Assembly: GCF_009389715.1 (NCBI RefSeq)
Contig: NC_052409.1
Span: 4,019,775 to 4,083,774, forward strand
DNA: 64,000 nucleotides
Direction of reading: 5' to 3'
Source of the DNA: Phoenix dactylifera
Lineage: Eukaryota; Streptophyta; Magnoliopsida; Arecales; Arecaceae
Shown one piece after another: positions 24,996 to 36,624 of the stretch. Every line of letters begins with the position of its first letter. The first letter of the stretch is position 1. The notes beneath the pieces are model-generated. The model was not told the DNA's origin. It saw only the letters and a program-made list of their open reading frames with translations, and made no database searches. The position numbers and the translations under genes were made by a program.

Positions 24996-27299
24996 ATCAG
25001 CCAGCAGTCTTGCAGCTGTGTGACAATATCCTGTTGCAAGCAGAGCTAGATCATCACAGTATGTAATTCTTTGTGATGCTATCATTTTTTCATGGTTTAT
25101 ACTTGCCGAAATTATGACTAGCAGATTCGCTGGATATAAGACCGCAAGGAAGAACTTGTGGAGTTATCGGCTGCTTGTATATTCCTGCTGCCCATAATGG
25201 GCATAGAGTTGAAGTCAAATCACAATTTATGTAGTTTTCTTCAGGAACAAACCTTATGCTCTTAAAAGATTCAACATGTTTCCCCCATATCTGTGTTGCT
25301 GATAGAAGTTACAGGAGGTAGATTCAAATACCTTTATTTATCATCAAGCAAAATTTTTATCGTGTATAGGCCTCCCTTTTGCTTTCTGTAATGGTATATG
25401 TTTGTCTGACTTGTTTATTATGGGTTGAAGCTATAACCATTTCTTTTCATCCATGGTTATATACTTTGACTCCATCAAAGTAATTTTAGTAAGTATTTCT
25501 TGCAGTATATCAAGCCAGAAATTAATATCCAAAATTCAGTTTTCAAATATTGATGTCCCACTTAGGAAGTGATATACTTACTAAGAGTTGAAGCGTGACA
25601 TCATGAAACCCTCCATGCCTAAGGAGGCCTTGGTTAACTGTGGAAAAATATTGGTTTTCAGTAAGAAAGGAAAAAAAAGGTAGAAAACACTTGTCCGGTC
25701 TTTTACTAGGAGTCTAGTACTCAACAGGATTGTTCTCTTCAATCATTTTGGGGCTCGTATCTTTGCTTGGGGTTACAATCAATATATGGATAAAGTCACA
25801 AAGAACTGGTTTCTTGGGTTATCTCCACTCAATGAAGTATGCATGCATCTAAAATCATTTTCTGAGCCTGCAGCCTCTATGGAAAAGTCCCTGCTGCAAA
25901 CTATAGTTTTTGTTGGCATTTCCAGGCGGACTCTCTCGCCAAAGATGAGAATTTGTGTGGAAAAGTCTCTGCTTTAAACGCCATAGAGGATTCTTGGGTT
26001 ATTGCAAACCAGCTAACATGGATTAGAAAAAATTGATGCAGCTACTAACTCCAGACTCGTTCTAGTTGGACTGGTAGTTAATTTTTTTTCTCATTGTTGT
26101 TCATTTCTTTTCCCAGCAAAGACAAATTAGATTCTCTCGGCTCAATTCTCTCTCTTGAGGGGAGTTCTCTGCGGCCAACTCATTGGTTAGGAATTTATAT
26201 GATAGCTAAATTGCTTCCAAACTTGATAAATCTTTGCAGTTAAAACCCCCTTATTTAAATGCATGCCTAAGGTTGACATGTTGGTAATTCTCTACGTGAC
26301 CTGAGGTGGGATTGGTGATTGCAGGTGAAAGGTCGATACAATTATGCCCTACGGGATACAATATTTCCAAGTTTCATACTATGATGATATATTTTTGTTT
26401 TCTATTACAAATAATACAGCTTGCTTGGGGCAAACTAGTACATGAAACTGAAAATTTCCAAACTCAACTATCATATATAAACTGCTGAGGAAATAGCAGT
26501 TTCAAATTATACTTCCCTCAGTCCAGACAGCTTGGTGATTTTGTGAATTATATAACTTTTTGGAATATACCAAATTAGATATAAACATATAATAAAATAA
26601 AAGAGAAGAAGAAAGACCCTCTCAATGTGGATTGCAATTATATATGGCTACGGAAGGTAAATACTATGACTCTAATAAAGTTTTGATCCCTTTGCTTGCT
26701 TAAAACAAAATAAATAAATAAATAAATATTTTATACTCGACCAAATTAGAGACATTATATAATTGAAAAAAAAGGAACGTTGAATGGAAGAAAGTTTTTT
26801 TGATTTATTAAATTATCTAAGCCATGCAAAATCAATCCGATTCAGTCAATTTATGCTTTTCTTTTTTATCCTCCTTTTTTTTTATTTTTAATAGGACATA
26901 GCTTAGCGGGGCATAAACTTAAAATTTTGATTCGCTAGCCTTCGATGAAAATTGAGGCAGATGATCTACGAGTTAACCTGCAGAGTTTACAACCTGAACC
27001 AGTGTGATGATGAACCAAAGGCATGATGAGATCAAATTCCTTATGTTTGCATGAAAGAAAGGCCACGCTGTCAGAAGTTAACAGGCATTTCTGTTTGGCC
27101 TGTCAACAAATATGAATACTCGTACGTAACCTAGGAGATGGACTGAACAAGATTTCCACCAGTTCTCCCTAAGTTTGCTAAGTAGTCATGCATATTATAA
27201 TCCTGGAAAACACTAAAGATCTGTCTCCCTAAAAACACAATTCACAAGTAACACCACCACAAAAAGTTTCCAAGCCGTCAGAGGTTCTTAATTTATATA
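24996..27299. other. Intergenic, convergent region between PLT4 and P4H
   Basis: Includes the PLT4 3' untranslated part just after 24995. A TAAA microsatellite lies at about 26709-26728. Short open stretches around 25786-25980 are faintly LINE-like but could not be assigned. No gene is supported. Confidence 0.4.
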
Positions 27300-30028
27300 A
27301 AGCCTTTAAGCATTGCTTTATTCATAAACATAGTATAACGCAATAAAAACGATGGATAACCAAACCGGAATAGTAAAAATGCTACTGTAACATTTGTTCA
27401 CTAGCAAATGGATTCAGCCATTGTAATATAAAACAGTACAATATCCAGCATAAAATTAGTCAAAATCCATTTTTTTAACCAAAACAGCCTTCTTGACTAT
27501 TCGCCCTGTTCCTCTCAGTCCCAAATCAGTTCTTTCCACCGCTAGATATACAAGATTACAACTGAAACATCAGCAATAAATTAATGACAGTCTAACACAA
27601 GCTTAACCATAGGTTGAAAAGAACCATGTTTATTCTATATGGAGGAAGAGATGAAGTACAGAGCGAGGGCAAAGGTATGAGCAGTCGGGCTATGAAATGG
27701 ATGGGAACTTCAGCTGAAAGATACAGTGGAAACGCCAAATGCTCCGACAGACAAACCTGGCAATACATCATAAAATACCAAACAGTAAGTGATGATTCTA
27801 AGTACCAGATATTACAAATGGATACTTCATTCACTTCCACACCCAAAAATGATCAAAAGAAAATGATTGAAGAATCACTTATTTCTGTCACCTCAAATGG
27901 TGAACTGTCATGTTGAGTTATTTTTTAACTGCCCTCATTGCCTTTCTACGCACATGCCTTCTTTAAATAGCATAGAAAAGGCAACTCCTTTAACACATGG
28001 GTGCATTTTATTTGCAGCAGATTTAGAAATTCTCCACTTTTGCATATCCTTTGTGCACTGCTTTTTGTCATTATCTTTTATAGGTTGCTTCAGGATCTTC
28101 AGTTTGAAATATATAGAATAAGGCATGCACTTCGAGAATCTAAAGTACAGCTTCAAGGAATCAATAACATAGCAATCAGAGTGCATTGAGATTACATAAT
28201 GTGGACAAAAATGATGACCTAACTTAGTCCAGGCAACCATATTAGGATCCCTTTCATGTAGAAGATGTCAAAATTGGCAATACATATTTTACCCACAAGG
28301 TTTGAATTACGAGGGATAGTCTTTCTTCATATTTCATTGAAGTAATCAAATGTATCATGTTCTAGGCAACCGATAAAGCCACTAATTTTTTGCTCGTAGT
28401 TCAAGTCTTTCCTGCTTGTACGTTGCAACTTCAATCCACTCCCCCCCCCCTGACGCAAGCATTTAATGCTGCAATATAATGCAAATCACTATCCATTTCT
28501 CTTCTCTTTCTCAGCAAACAAAAACCTTGAAAATTTTCGGTTGCATGACAACCAAGTCAAAGATTATTAATCAAGCATTCTGTTGATCGTTAGTTTAGCA
28601 CAATTGGCTCCTCTTAGATGAGTGATAGAAACAAATTGCATAATCTAGAAGCTGCGGTTTCCCAGAAACTTCTACAAGATCCATGTATTGGTCGGAAACT
28701 TGATTCCTGGACATTGATCTGGTTAGTTCATCTTGAATGCTTTCTTCTCTAGGACTATATACACTTAGGACATAAAGGCATCCTACACAAATAATTGCAA
28801 GAACTGAACTTCTAATGTTTGCATAAATCAAGATAAAAAATTGAAGTATCTATTCATCTTTTTGTATTAATGCTGGGATACAACCAGATGGAGTATACAC
28901 TTAAGTCATATTTCTGTCCTAAAATTTAGGAGAACTAGACATATCCTTGAATCTGTTATTGGATTATTGTCTAGGTTAGTTTCTTGGTAACAAAGATCAC
29001 AGGTGATAAGGTCATCAAGTTGGGCATGCATCTGACACTGTAGCAGTGTTAAATAACATATTGACTGTGTAGGTCATCTGCTATATCACTTAAATGTAGC
29101 AACACCAAATAGAACATCAAATGGATGGTTTGCTATGGTTATTGTTTTTATTATCTGTGAGACTTCTGAAAATACTCATCATTTTCTTATACCCTATCCA
29201 CCAGTCTACAAAGACAAGGCATCAATGAAATGCATCCTTTGACTATTGAATCTATCTATATATACTATAGAATAAGGAAAGCAAATGGAAGGAACCTGAT
29301 ATCATATGACATAAAGCAAAGTTTTACTTGACATGAATAGATAAAACCTAACAGCCTCTTTTAAGCCTTGTAGATAATTTTCTCACACTCTCTAAAACAC
29401 ACATAATATAAAATGCATATTTATGTAGTTAAGCACCTCCAAGGTGAGCCAATAAATAACAGACTCCGCGCGCCCCCCCCCCCCCACCCCACATACACAC
29501 CAGAACATAGGCCCCAATAGTGAAGGGATTACACCCCACCCCACCCCACACACACCAGAACGAAGGCCCCAATAGTGAAGGGATTCAGACTTGTATGGAA
29601 GGAACAAGGTGGGAAAAGATCTAAGTAAACATGCGCAAAATATGTGGTGAAAGACTTGATTGGGTATCTAAAAAGTTGTCCATAACTATTAATTAGCATG
29701 CATACATAAGCAAACTGTTAAGTTGCTTCTACAAGCTAGGAATTAAGTCAGAGCTAGTATTATTCATCCCAAAAGGTCTATGTAAGATACATCACCCTTG
29801 CAAATTGTAATTTTGAAATCAGCAAGGTAGAAAAGTACGACAGAGAATGGTAAAAGAAATTAAAGTTCTGACTATGACAATCTGGATAATGGATGCTTGC
29901 TCAAATTTGCTGGTCAAATATCATGTCAGTAAGGTGTCCTCAAGGAAGCTGAACCACCTCTACAAGCAAACCATGAATAATTAAAATTCGAGCTGCTGAA
30001 AGTGGGAAAATACCTATAATGTGATAAA
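27300..30028 (-). other. Possible P4H 3' UTR with an intron, plus flanking non-coding sequence
   Basis: Fourteen bases after the P4H stop codon there is a donor-like TTATAG|GTATTT (exon end 30014). A good acceptor TTGCCAG|GTTTG is at 27757-27763 (exon start 27756), and an AATAAA signal follows at 27317-27322. This suggests a 3' UTR intron of about 2.26 kb. A C-rich segment at 29471-29485 is followed by a near-repeat of about 40 bp (29495-29532 and 29550-29587). No coding sequence in the interval is convincing. Confidence 0.35.
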
Positions 30029-30544
30029 TTAAACTTTATACTCATGGACACGGATCCATTTCGTAGCTGACCACTTGTTCCCTTTAATCAAAGGGCATCC
30101 ACCTGCAAAAAGCGAAAAGAAGAAAAACAAAATACCATATTCAAGAATAGGATAAATTCACAGTTTTTTTTTTTTTTTTTGGCAGAAACAGCAGCTTCCA
30201 GACAATAAGATGAATTTTATAGGATAAAGCAGCGCATTCAAGAAATCAAACACCATGCTGTGTAGAATATTTTGTGGACTAAAAGATACACTCCCGAACT
30301 AGAAGATTTTATGGGCTACGCAATTATAATGACTAACCATGCAAACTTAATGGGTCTAGAGTGGCATCAGGCTTCATGCTCCAAAAGAGTAAGGCATCTC
30401 CCATCTTTGGTTTAACGGAAAGACCTTTCTTTCCACACTCAGATAGCTCATTGAACCATGGTAAAGAACTACTATTGACCTTTGCAGAAGGGAACCCTGT
30501 CTCACCACCTTCTTCAACATCTGAACTGTACATGTCAGGAGGGG

Positions 30545-30586
<42 letters not shown>

Positions 30587-33500
30587 GTTGTGTCTGTGGA
30601 AGCAGCTTAATGTAACTGAAGAAAAAATATGAAGAGATATATTTCTCTATATATAAAAAAAAGAAAATATAGGGATATGAGATATGAATATACGTACAGA
30701 TACATTAGTAAGGTAGCCATACGCTGACCCCCATTCTTTGTGTTGAATTCATCAAGAAAGTAGTCGAAGTGTGGTTCATATTTCTGTCCAACCTCATAAT
30801 GTAGAACTTGGAGACCCTCTCCATGCTCTGTGAATCAAAAAGTTAGCTTAAGGCACCTAGAATGAGGAAAATGGTGCAGTGCATAGATAAGCTACCAGAA
30901 CATAAGTTGAAGATGAAGATTCCTATAGGAAAGCAGAACCAGAATTATATTCAATCCAAATAAAATAGTATCTAGATAATGTTTAGTCGCTTGCCTGATG
31001 TATGCATAAAATCCATTTTAAATTGTCTCAAACCCTAAAAAAATTAACAAAATGCTATTCTGTTTACACAGAGAAAAAAATCCCCGAATTGTAGAAAATT
31101 CCAAACCAGTATCTTGTTTGATATGAAATGTTTGCACAATGAATGATGTCCTTATAATATTATTCCTTGAATTCATCAAGAAAGTAGTCGAAGTGTGGTT
31201 CATATTTCTGTCCAACCTCATAATGTAGAACTTGGAGCCCCTCTCCATGCTCTGTGAATCAAAAAGTTAGCTTAAGGCACCTAGAATGAGGAAAATGGTG
31301 CAGTGCATAGATAAGCTACCAGAACAAAAGTTGAAGATGAAGATTCCTATAGGAAAGCAGAACCAGAATTATATTCAATCCAAATAAAATAGTATCTAGA
31401 TAATGTTTAGTCGCTTGCCTGATGTATGCATAAAATCCATTTTAAATTGTCTCAAACCCTAAAAAAATTAACAAAATGCTATTCTGTTTACACAGAGAAA
31501 AAATTCCCCGAATTGTAGAAAATTCTAAACCAGTATCTTGTTTGATATGAAATGTTTGCACAATGAATGATGTCCTTATAATATTATTCCTATTCTTCCC
31601 ATTTACGAGATTATAAGTTTGCATCATGTCTCTAGATCATAAATTATTGTAACAGCAAACAGCAGATTGCAGACCTTTACAAGAAATTAGCTTTTATAGT
31701 CAGTGTCCAGAATATACAGCTCCCAGCGGATTCATACAGGGTTCCAACTTCCATCCAGAACATGACTGCAATTTATTAAGAACTTGATGTTGTTGTTCCC
31801 ACTTTATGCTTCCCTCTATTTTTTTTATATATTTGGAGTCTACAGCCATTAACTTCAAAAAATTCTTCAGTTTTAAGACATCAACACCATAACCTTTTTC
31901 AACTCCTTGTGAATTCCATTTATCTATTCCAATTACACAAGAAGTGAGTTAAATGATTCATTGTTGTAACCCATAAACCCTTCCTCAAGCAACTAGCATG
32001 GAAAGACTAGTAATCTTTTAATAGGACCACCTAACAGAAAGTATGAAAAAGCATAGCACCTTTTTTATATCCTCTCTTAGTGATGCAGCGTGCTCATATG
32101 AACAAATCAAGCAATATATGTTTTTCATACAAGCAGTTGCTATATTCCTCCTAAGTTACCTCCCTTGTTCTCAAATGGCTGCCTATTTCTCGTACAACCA
32201 ACAGTTATTAAAGGGTAACAAGCTCTTTTAGACCCTTGGGGACTTAAAATAAGAGCTGATTTCAGCATAGGACCAGAAAAAAGACCCGAAATACTTTGCT
32301 TATCCTTCACATCCATAAACATGGCATGTATACATATTTCAACAACTGTTCTTGCTGTCATATGGGTCTTCTATCTAATTCTCTCTCCTTTATGGTATTT
32401 CTCTAATCTTTTTTCTTTTCACTCAGTTCTATTTCATCACATCACAGAACTATTTCTACTACAATAACAGAAACACAAAGAAAGCATGAAGAAACTAATG
32501 CATAATCCAAAACATATTAAATCCACACCCATTCAAATTTTGAGAACTTTGCAGTTCTTTTTCTAAAAAAAAATCATAATGCGCTTTATAATGAAACCTT
32601 AATAAAATTAGATGGTGCATGTCCCATGTACAATGTGAGGAAGCATTTGTCAGAAAAAAGAAATAGAACATGATATCAATTTATCAGCCACTAAAAACCG
32701 AAATAATCTCATACTTACCTACAGGTATAAAGGTATAATCTGCTATCCTTTTTTCAATCGCTCGGATAATTTTGTCTCGCCCTCGTTGGAGGAACGTCCC
32801 TGAGCTTGTCCGAACCCTGAATATTTTGTAAATATATAATGCTGAGGAACTGTCAACTAGGTTAAAAACTTCCTGAATATAAAGAGATTCGAAACCGACA
32901 GACCTGCTGTCTTTACTTTTGCCAGTAGCGCTATCAACAACTGTTGACTTCTCCATATGAGGCTTTGCCAGATTAATTATGTACTCACACTCCTCCCTGG
33001 ACTGACAAATGCATATCGAGAACAATACTTTCGATTTATTAGCATTCTATAAGGCAGGAGACACTCAAAAGAGGGGATCTATTACCATGAACCAGTAATC
33101 AGATTTACAAAGTAACATTTAGATAATATATCATCACTGACAACAGATAAGAAGCCTTTTAAAATTGACACAGACATAAGGATATGAAGAAAACAAGGAA
33201 AACCAATAAGGGGAAAAAAATCAACAGTTAAAAACTAACTGGTTATGCGATGAATCAGGAAACTAATCAGTGCATGTTCATGACATACATTGAGCCCTAT
33301 GAAGGACTCATGAAACATTGTGTCAAGATGGGACAGTGGGCTCCAATGTTTCAAAATCTTGAAACGTGAATAGCCATGTCAAGTTGCTGAGCACGATACA
33401 TATCCCTACGGCACTATCAGTGCAGCATCTTAGGGTTTCAGAATATTCACAATTCGGTCCAACCAGTCAGTCAAAAATCTAAAGCATTAAGCGAGAATGG

Positions 33501-34152
33501 TGAAACGAATTACTTATCAACCTTCCAAAAACTCTCTGTTATCTCTAATGGACTGCAGTGCTTGATGTAAAAAAAAAATCAGATCTTTCTTAAAATTACA
33601 AGCATATAATCTCAAGAAATCCTAAAATGATAAAAAAATCTAAGCAAATCGAAGTCAAATAATAAGAAAAAGACAGATCGAGGGGCGAGAGCAGGAAAAA
33701 GACGAGCTTTTGCGAAAACTGACCAAGAAATTGTGAAAGACGGACGCTCTGGGTTCCCACGAGATGACCTCCGCCCATTGCGCCCCTCTATTCCCTAGCC
33801 CATTCCCATCCCTGCGAAGAAATTATAGCAACAACCACCAAATCCGTCGCCCATCACATAAAATCAGATCGAAACAAAACCACAGAAAAGAAAGCGAAAA
33901 CACCGGAAAGCATCCGACATACGTCATTGTTTTCTTGTAGACGGATCTGACGCGGTGGATGTCGGCGGCTTCGGGGGCGCTGTCGGAGTGAACGGGGAGG
34001 GAGAATATGCCAAGCGCGAGGAGCATGAGGAGGACCACCGACAGAATCAGGAGAATCGTCAGCGCGAACGTGTACGGCGAGGACCGCCGGCTGGAGAACA
34101 TCCGGGGGTGCCGCACGCCTCTCGCATTTAAGGACGGCCGCGAGAACGCCAT
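30029..34152 (-). CDS. P4H: Prolyl 4-hydroxylase, membrane-anchored, 2-oxoglutarate/Fe(II) dependent
   Basis: Hydroxylates proline in extensins and other cell-wall glycoproteins; plant members are type II proteins of ER/Golgi membranes. Seven exons, right to left: 33923-34152, 33724-33811, 32904-33001, 32719-32816, 30698-30827, 30338-30525 and 30029-30102; 906 nt, 301 aa, all GT-AG. Residues about 27-51 form one hydrophobic anchor after a basic N-terminus. The catalytic domain starts at EVISWEPRASVFHNFLS (about 91-107). Iron ligands are H191 and D193 (motif HFD) and H277 (LSLHG), and the 2-oxoglutarate lysine is K287 (GNKWSATKW), ten residues after the distal histidine as expected. All catalytic residues are present. 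Intron 4 holds a 424-bp tandem duplication that copies the acceptor and first half of exon 5. A (GA)n tract lies in intron 5. Confidence 0.94.
30548..30580. repeat. (GA)n microsatellite in P4H intron 5
   Basis: An uninterrupted GA dinucleotide run of about 33 bp just upstream (in the mRNA sense) of the acceptor of exon 6, giving a CT-rich tract on the transcript. Confidence 0.9.
30743..31590. repeat. 424-bp tandem duplication spanning P4H exon 5 and intron 4
   Basis: Copy 1 is 30743-31166 and copy 2 is 31167-31590, differing by only a handful of substitutions (for example 'gagaccctc' versus 'gagcccctc'). Copy 1 carries the true exon 5 acceptor and the first 85 bases of the exon. Copy 2 repeats both, then meets a stop at 31160-31162 with no nearby donor. 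Confidence 0.95.
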
Positions 34153-34649
34153 GGGTTAATTTCGCCGAGCGAGCTCCAACGAGAACACACACAAAAAAAA
34201 AAGCCTCCTTTGTTTCTTCGTTCTCCGTCCTTTAAGAGAACAAGAGGGAGAGAGGAGAGTTCCGATGGATCGGGATTTCGGCCAAGGTTTGGGGAAAAAA
34301 TGAAGTCAGTGCCATCGGTGCCCAAAATGTCATCGTCGGACCGCGTCGCAGCTTCCCGCAGGTCGCAATTTCTCCGCGGCGATGGCGCTGGGCTTTCATT
34401 TCAAGTGGGTCCCGCTGCTAAAAACCTGGTAAGTTATCAAACATCGAGGGTTTGGAGTACACTTTTTAAAACCTGAGATTGCACCACATCATCACTCTCA
34501 ACCATTAAATGACGAGAAACATTAAGTTTTGGGCCTGGGCATAGAAACGAGGCCTATGGCCTAGTCATGAGCTTCCAGCTTTGTTTGATTTTTTTTTTTT
34601 CTTTTTCAGGATGGTTTAAGGTCTGCTGTTGCTGCTGCTTCTTCTTCTT
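34153..34649. other. P4H upstream region
   Basis: 5' leader and promoter side of the minus-strand prolyl hydroxylase. No TATA box assigned. A 12-T run sits near 34588. No gene seen. Confidence 0.4.
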
Positions 34650-35170
34650 TTTAATACGGATGAGTCATACTACGAATGCACCCAATAAAATTAGAAAATA
34701 AAATATCTTGAAGTGTCTGAGTCAACTTTCCATCTCCAGCCCACAAGATACTACCCGCATGGTGGACCACATAGACGACCATCCAATCCGCAGGCCTATT
34801 GGCTTCATGAAATATATGTTTGGCCTGAAAAGCCCCTCTTTCCCTCGTCATTGCCCAGATGCCTCGAAGCAACGGATGGTTACTGCCGGCACTTCTCGGA
34901 CTCTTATAAATTCAGCTGATAACCGTGGCCGAGTGACCCTCCAGGATGACTGAGCTGGCTCGTAACTCAAACTAGGCATGTCGAAGGCCTGCCCAGGCAG
35001 CCCTCAGCTCGCACCGAACATCGAGATGTCGAATAGCTGACAATTACCTACTGCCACCATCTTGGCATCTGGGTTCCTAATAACAAAACCGGCGCCTCCC
35101 TTCGTACCTCCGTCGGAGATGGACTTATCAAAATTAATCTTGAAAAAATTCGGGGATGGGGGCTAAGGTG
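34650..35170 (-). mobile_element. LINE remnant: nearly whole RNase H-like domain (subfamily 2)
   Basis: Read on the minus strand, the domain begins near 35150 with FFKINFDKSISDGG. It then shows GGAGFVIRNPDAKMVAVGN, RASSVILEGHSATVI, AKHIFHEANRPADWM and a C-terminal ILFSNFIGCIRS tail. At least one frame change and an in-frame stop break it. An A-rich TAAAAAGAAGAAG tail follows the stop at about 34640-34652. This is the order expected for RNase H domains of plant L1-like elements. The rest of ORF2 is missing. Confidence 0.7.
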
Positions 35171-35224
35171 TGCTTTGGTATCGCTTCTACTTTTTAATTT
35201 TTTATTATAATCACAAACTTTGTT

Positions 35225-35915
35225 TTCTAACTTTGTTTCCTGTGTGTGTTTGGTGGTCGTGGACAGTAAGAAATGATCGTGTGTTTTTTTTTGGTAAAAC
35301 GATAAGAGGGAGGGGGAGGGACCAGCCCACCGACGCAGCAGCCCCACTACTGGGCCCCCCTTTCACCAGGGAATGTTCAATACAGGTCGCAGGTTACGCG
35401 TGCCTTCCCTGACCCGTGGGCTCACCCTACTGGGCTCATCGCCTCACGTGTGGGTACGTCACCCCAGCGCTACCTCAGTATAGATGGAAGGAAAGCATAT
35501 CCGCCAACAAGCCGTCTGGGCGTAGGGCATCCGGTCTCCTAATTTAATCGACGTCCGCGCGTTTCGAATTCGAACAAATCGGATGGAATTATCGCCCCCT
35601 TACCACCAGGCTACCACTTTGGTGGCAATGATCGTGTGTTTCAAAATTTGGTCGCTACTTGAAGTTAGCTGGTAGGATCTTATTTTTACATGCTGGATAT
35701 TGAAACTACTTATAAGCAAGAACTTTTCCAGGTACAGTCAAAAACCTGGGGTAACCCATCTACCCGACTTTCAAGCCATCAACCATTGTGTTTGTTCGAT
35801 GGCTACCACCTCCCCCTTGGTGTCTTCAAGGTCAACTTCAATAGGGCTGGTGTTAGAGGTATACAACTTGTTGCAGGTTTTATCATTAGAGATCCATCCC
35901 TTCTTCCTTAGATAA
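35225..35915 (+). mobile_element. LINE ORF2 remnant split by a SINE
   Basis: The left part reads WWSWTVRNDRVF, a motif commonly found between the reverse transcriptase and RNase H regions of plant LINEs. Reading resumes to the right of the SINE target duplication with QNLVAT and, further on, PLGVFKVNFNRAGVRG and VAGFIIRDPS (RNase H start). Removing the SINE and one target copy keeps the frame across the junction. The fragment ends early, so this copy is truncated at both sides. Confidence 0.65.
35287..35626 (-). mobile_element. tRNA-derived SINE, copy 2 (nested in LINE)
   Basis: Flanked by an exact 15-bp target duplication AATGATCGTGTGTTT (35272-35286 and 35627-35641). On the minus strand it starts GCCACCAAAGTGG, with A-box-like TGGTAGCCTGGTGG, then B box GTTCGAATTCGAAACG, the GTCGATTAAATT block, and a T/A tail at the plus-strand left end. 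Confidence 0.88.
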
Positions 35916-36624
35916 ATGGTGCTTCGCTTTCATGCGCCATAGGTTTAGATCAAAGAAGATTACTATTATTATTTTTTGGATTAGTGCACATAACTCAAAA
36001 AGAAAGCAAATGCAGAGCCCATTTATTTTTCGGACCGGACTCGGATATATCAGTAGTCCGACTCGAGCCTAAACAAGGCCCCAAATAAAGCCCGAATTAG
36101 GTCTGAATCAATTTGTTTTCGTATGTTATTATTTAAAAAAAACAATAACAAAGTAAAGAACAAATTAAAATAAATTTAGCTAAAAGTAATGTATAATAAA
36201 CCATTTACTTGTATTATAGGAGAGAGTCTAATTTCTAACTAATTTATTTTCTTGTGAAGCAGTATTACAAAATATTAAACTTCAACCAGGTTCGGATTGA
36301 ACCATTTTTTGGTCCAAATAGGTAATTCAGATGAGCTCAATCGGATTTGAGCTTAAATTAATTTAAAAATTTTTGGACATAAATCTGACTCGAGGCCTGA
36401 AAAAAATGTAGGCCGAGTATGGTACAGGCATAGCCCGGCCCACTTTCAGACCTAATTCTGCGAAGCAAACCCCGTTTAGCGCAAAGGGATTCTGTGCGTT
36501 GATGTATTTAGCGTATCTTACTTTGATTTTGTAATCCCCCAACTCATTGACAGCCGATAATTTATATCATTCCCCGATCCAACAACCGTAGAACCCAAGC
36601 TACTATCGTTGAACTCCACCCGCC
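35916..36624 (+). promoter_or_regulatory. SufD upstream region
   Basis: AT-rich to about 36420, then the proximal promoter of the SufD gene. TTTATATCAT near 36559-36568 is a weak TATA candidate. No gene seen. Confidence 0.35.

Noticed and set aside
28595-28831. 78-codon minus-strand frame with a hydrophobic start (VLAIICVGCLYVL)
   Set aside because: No homologue recognised; it lies in the presumed 3' UTR intron of the prolyl hydroxylase and has no supporting context.
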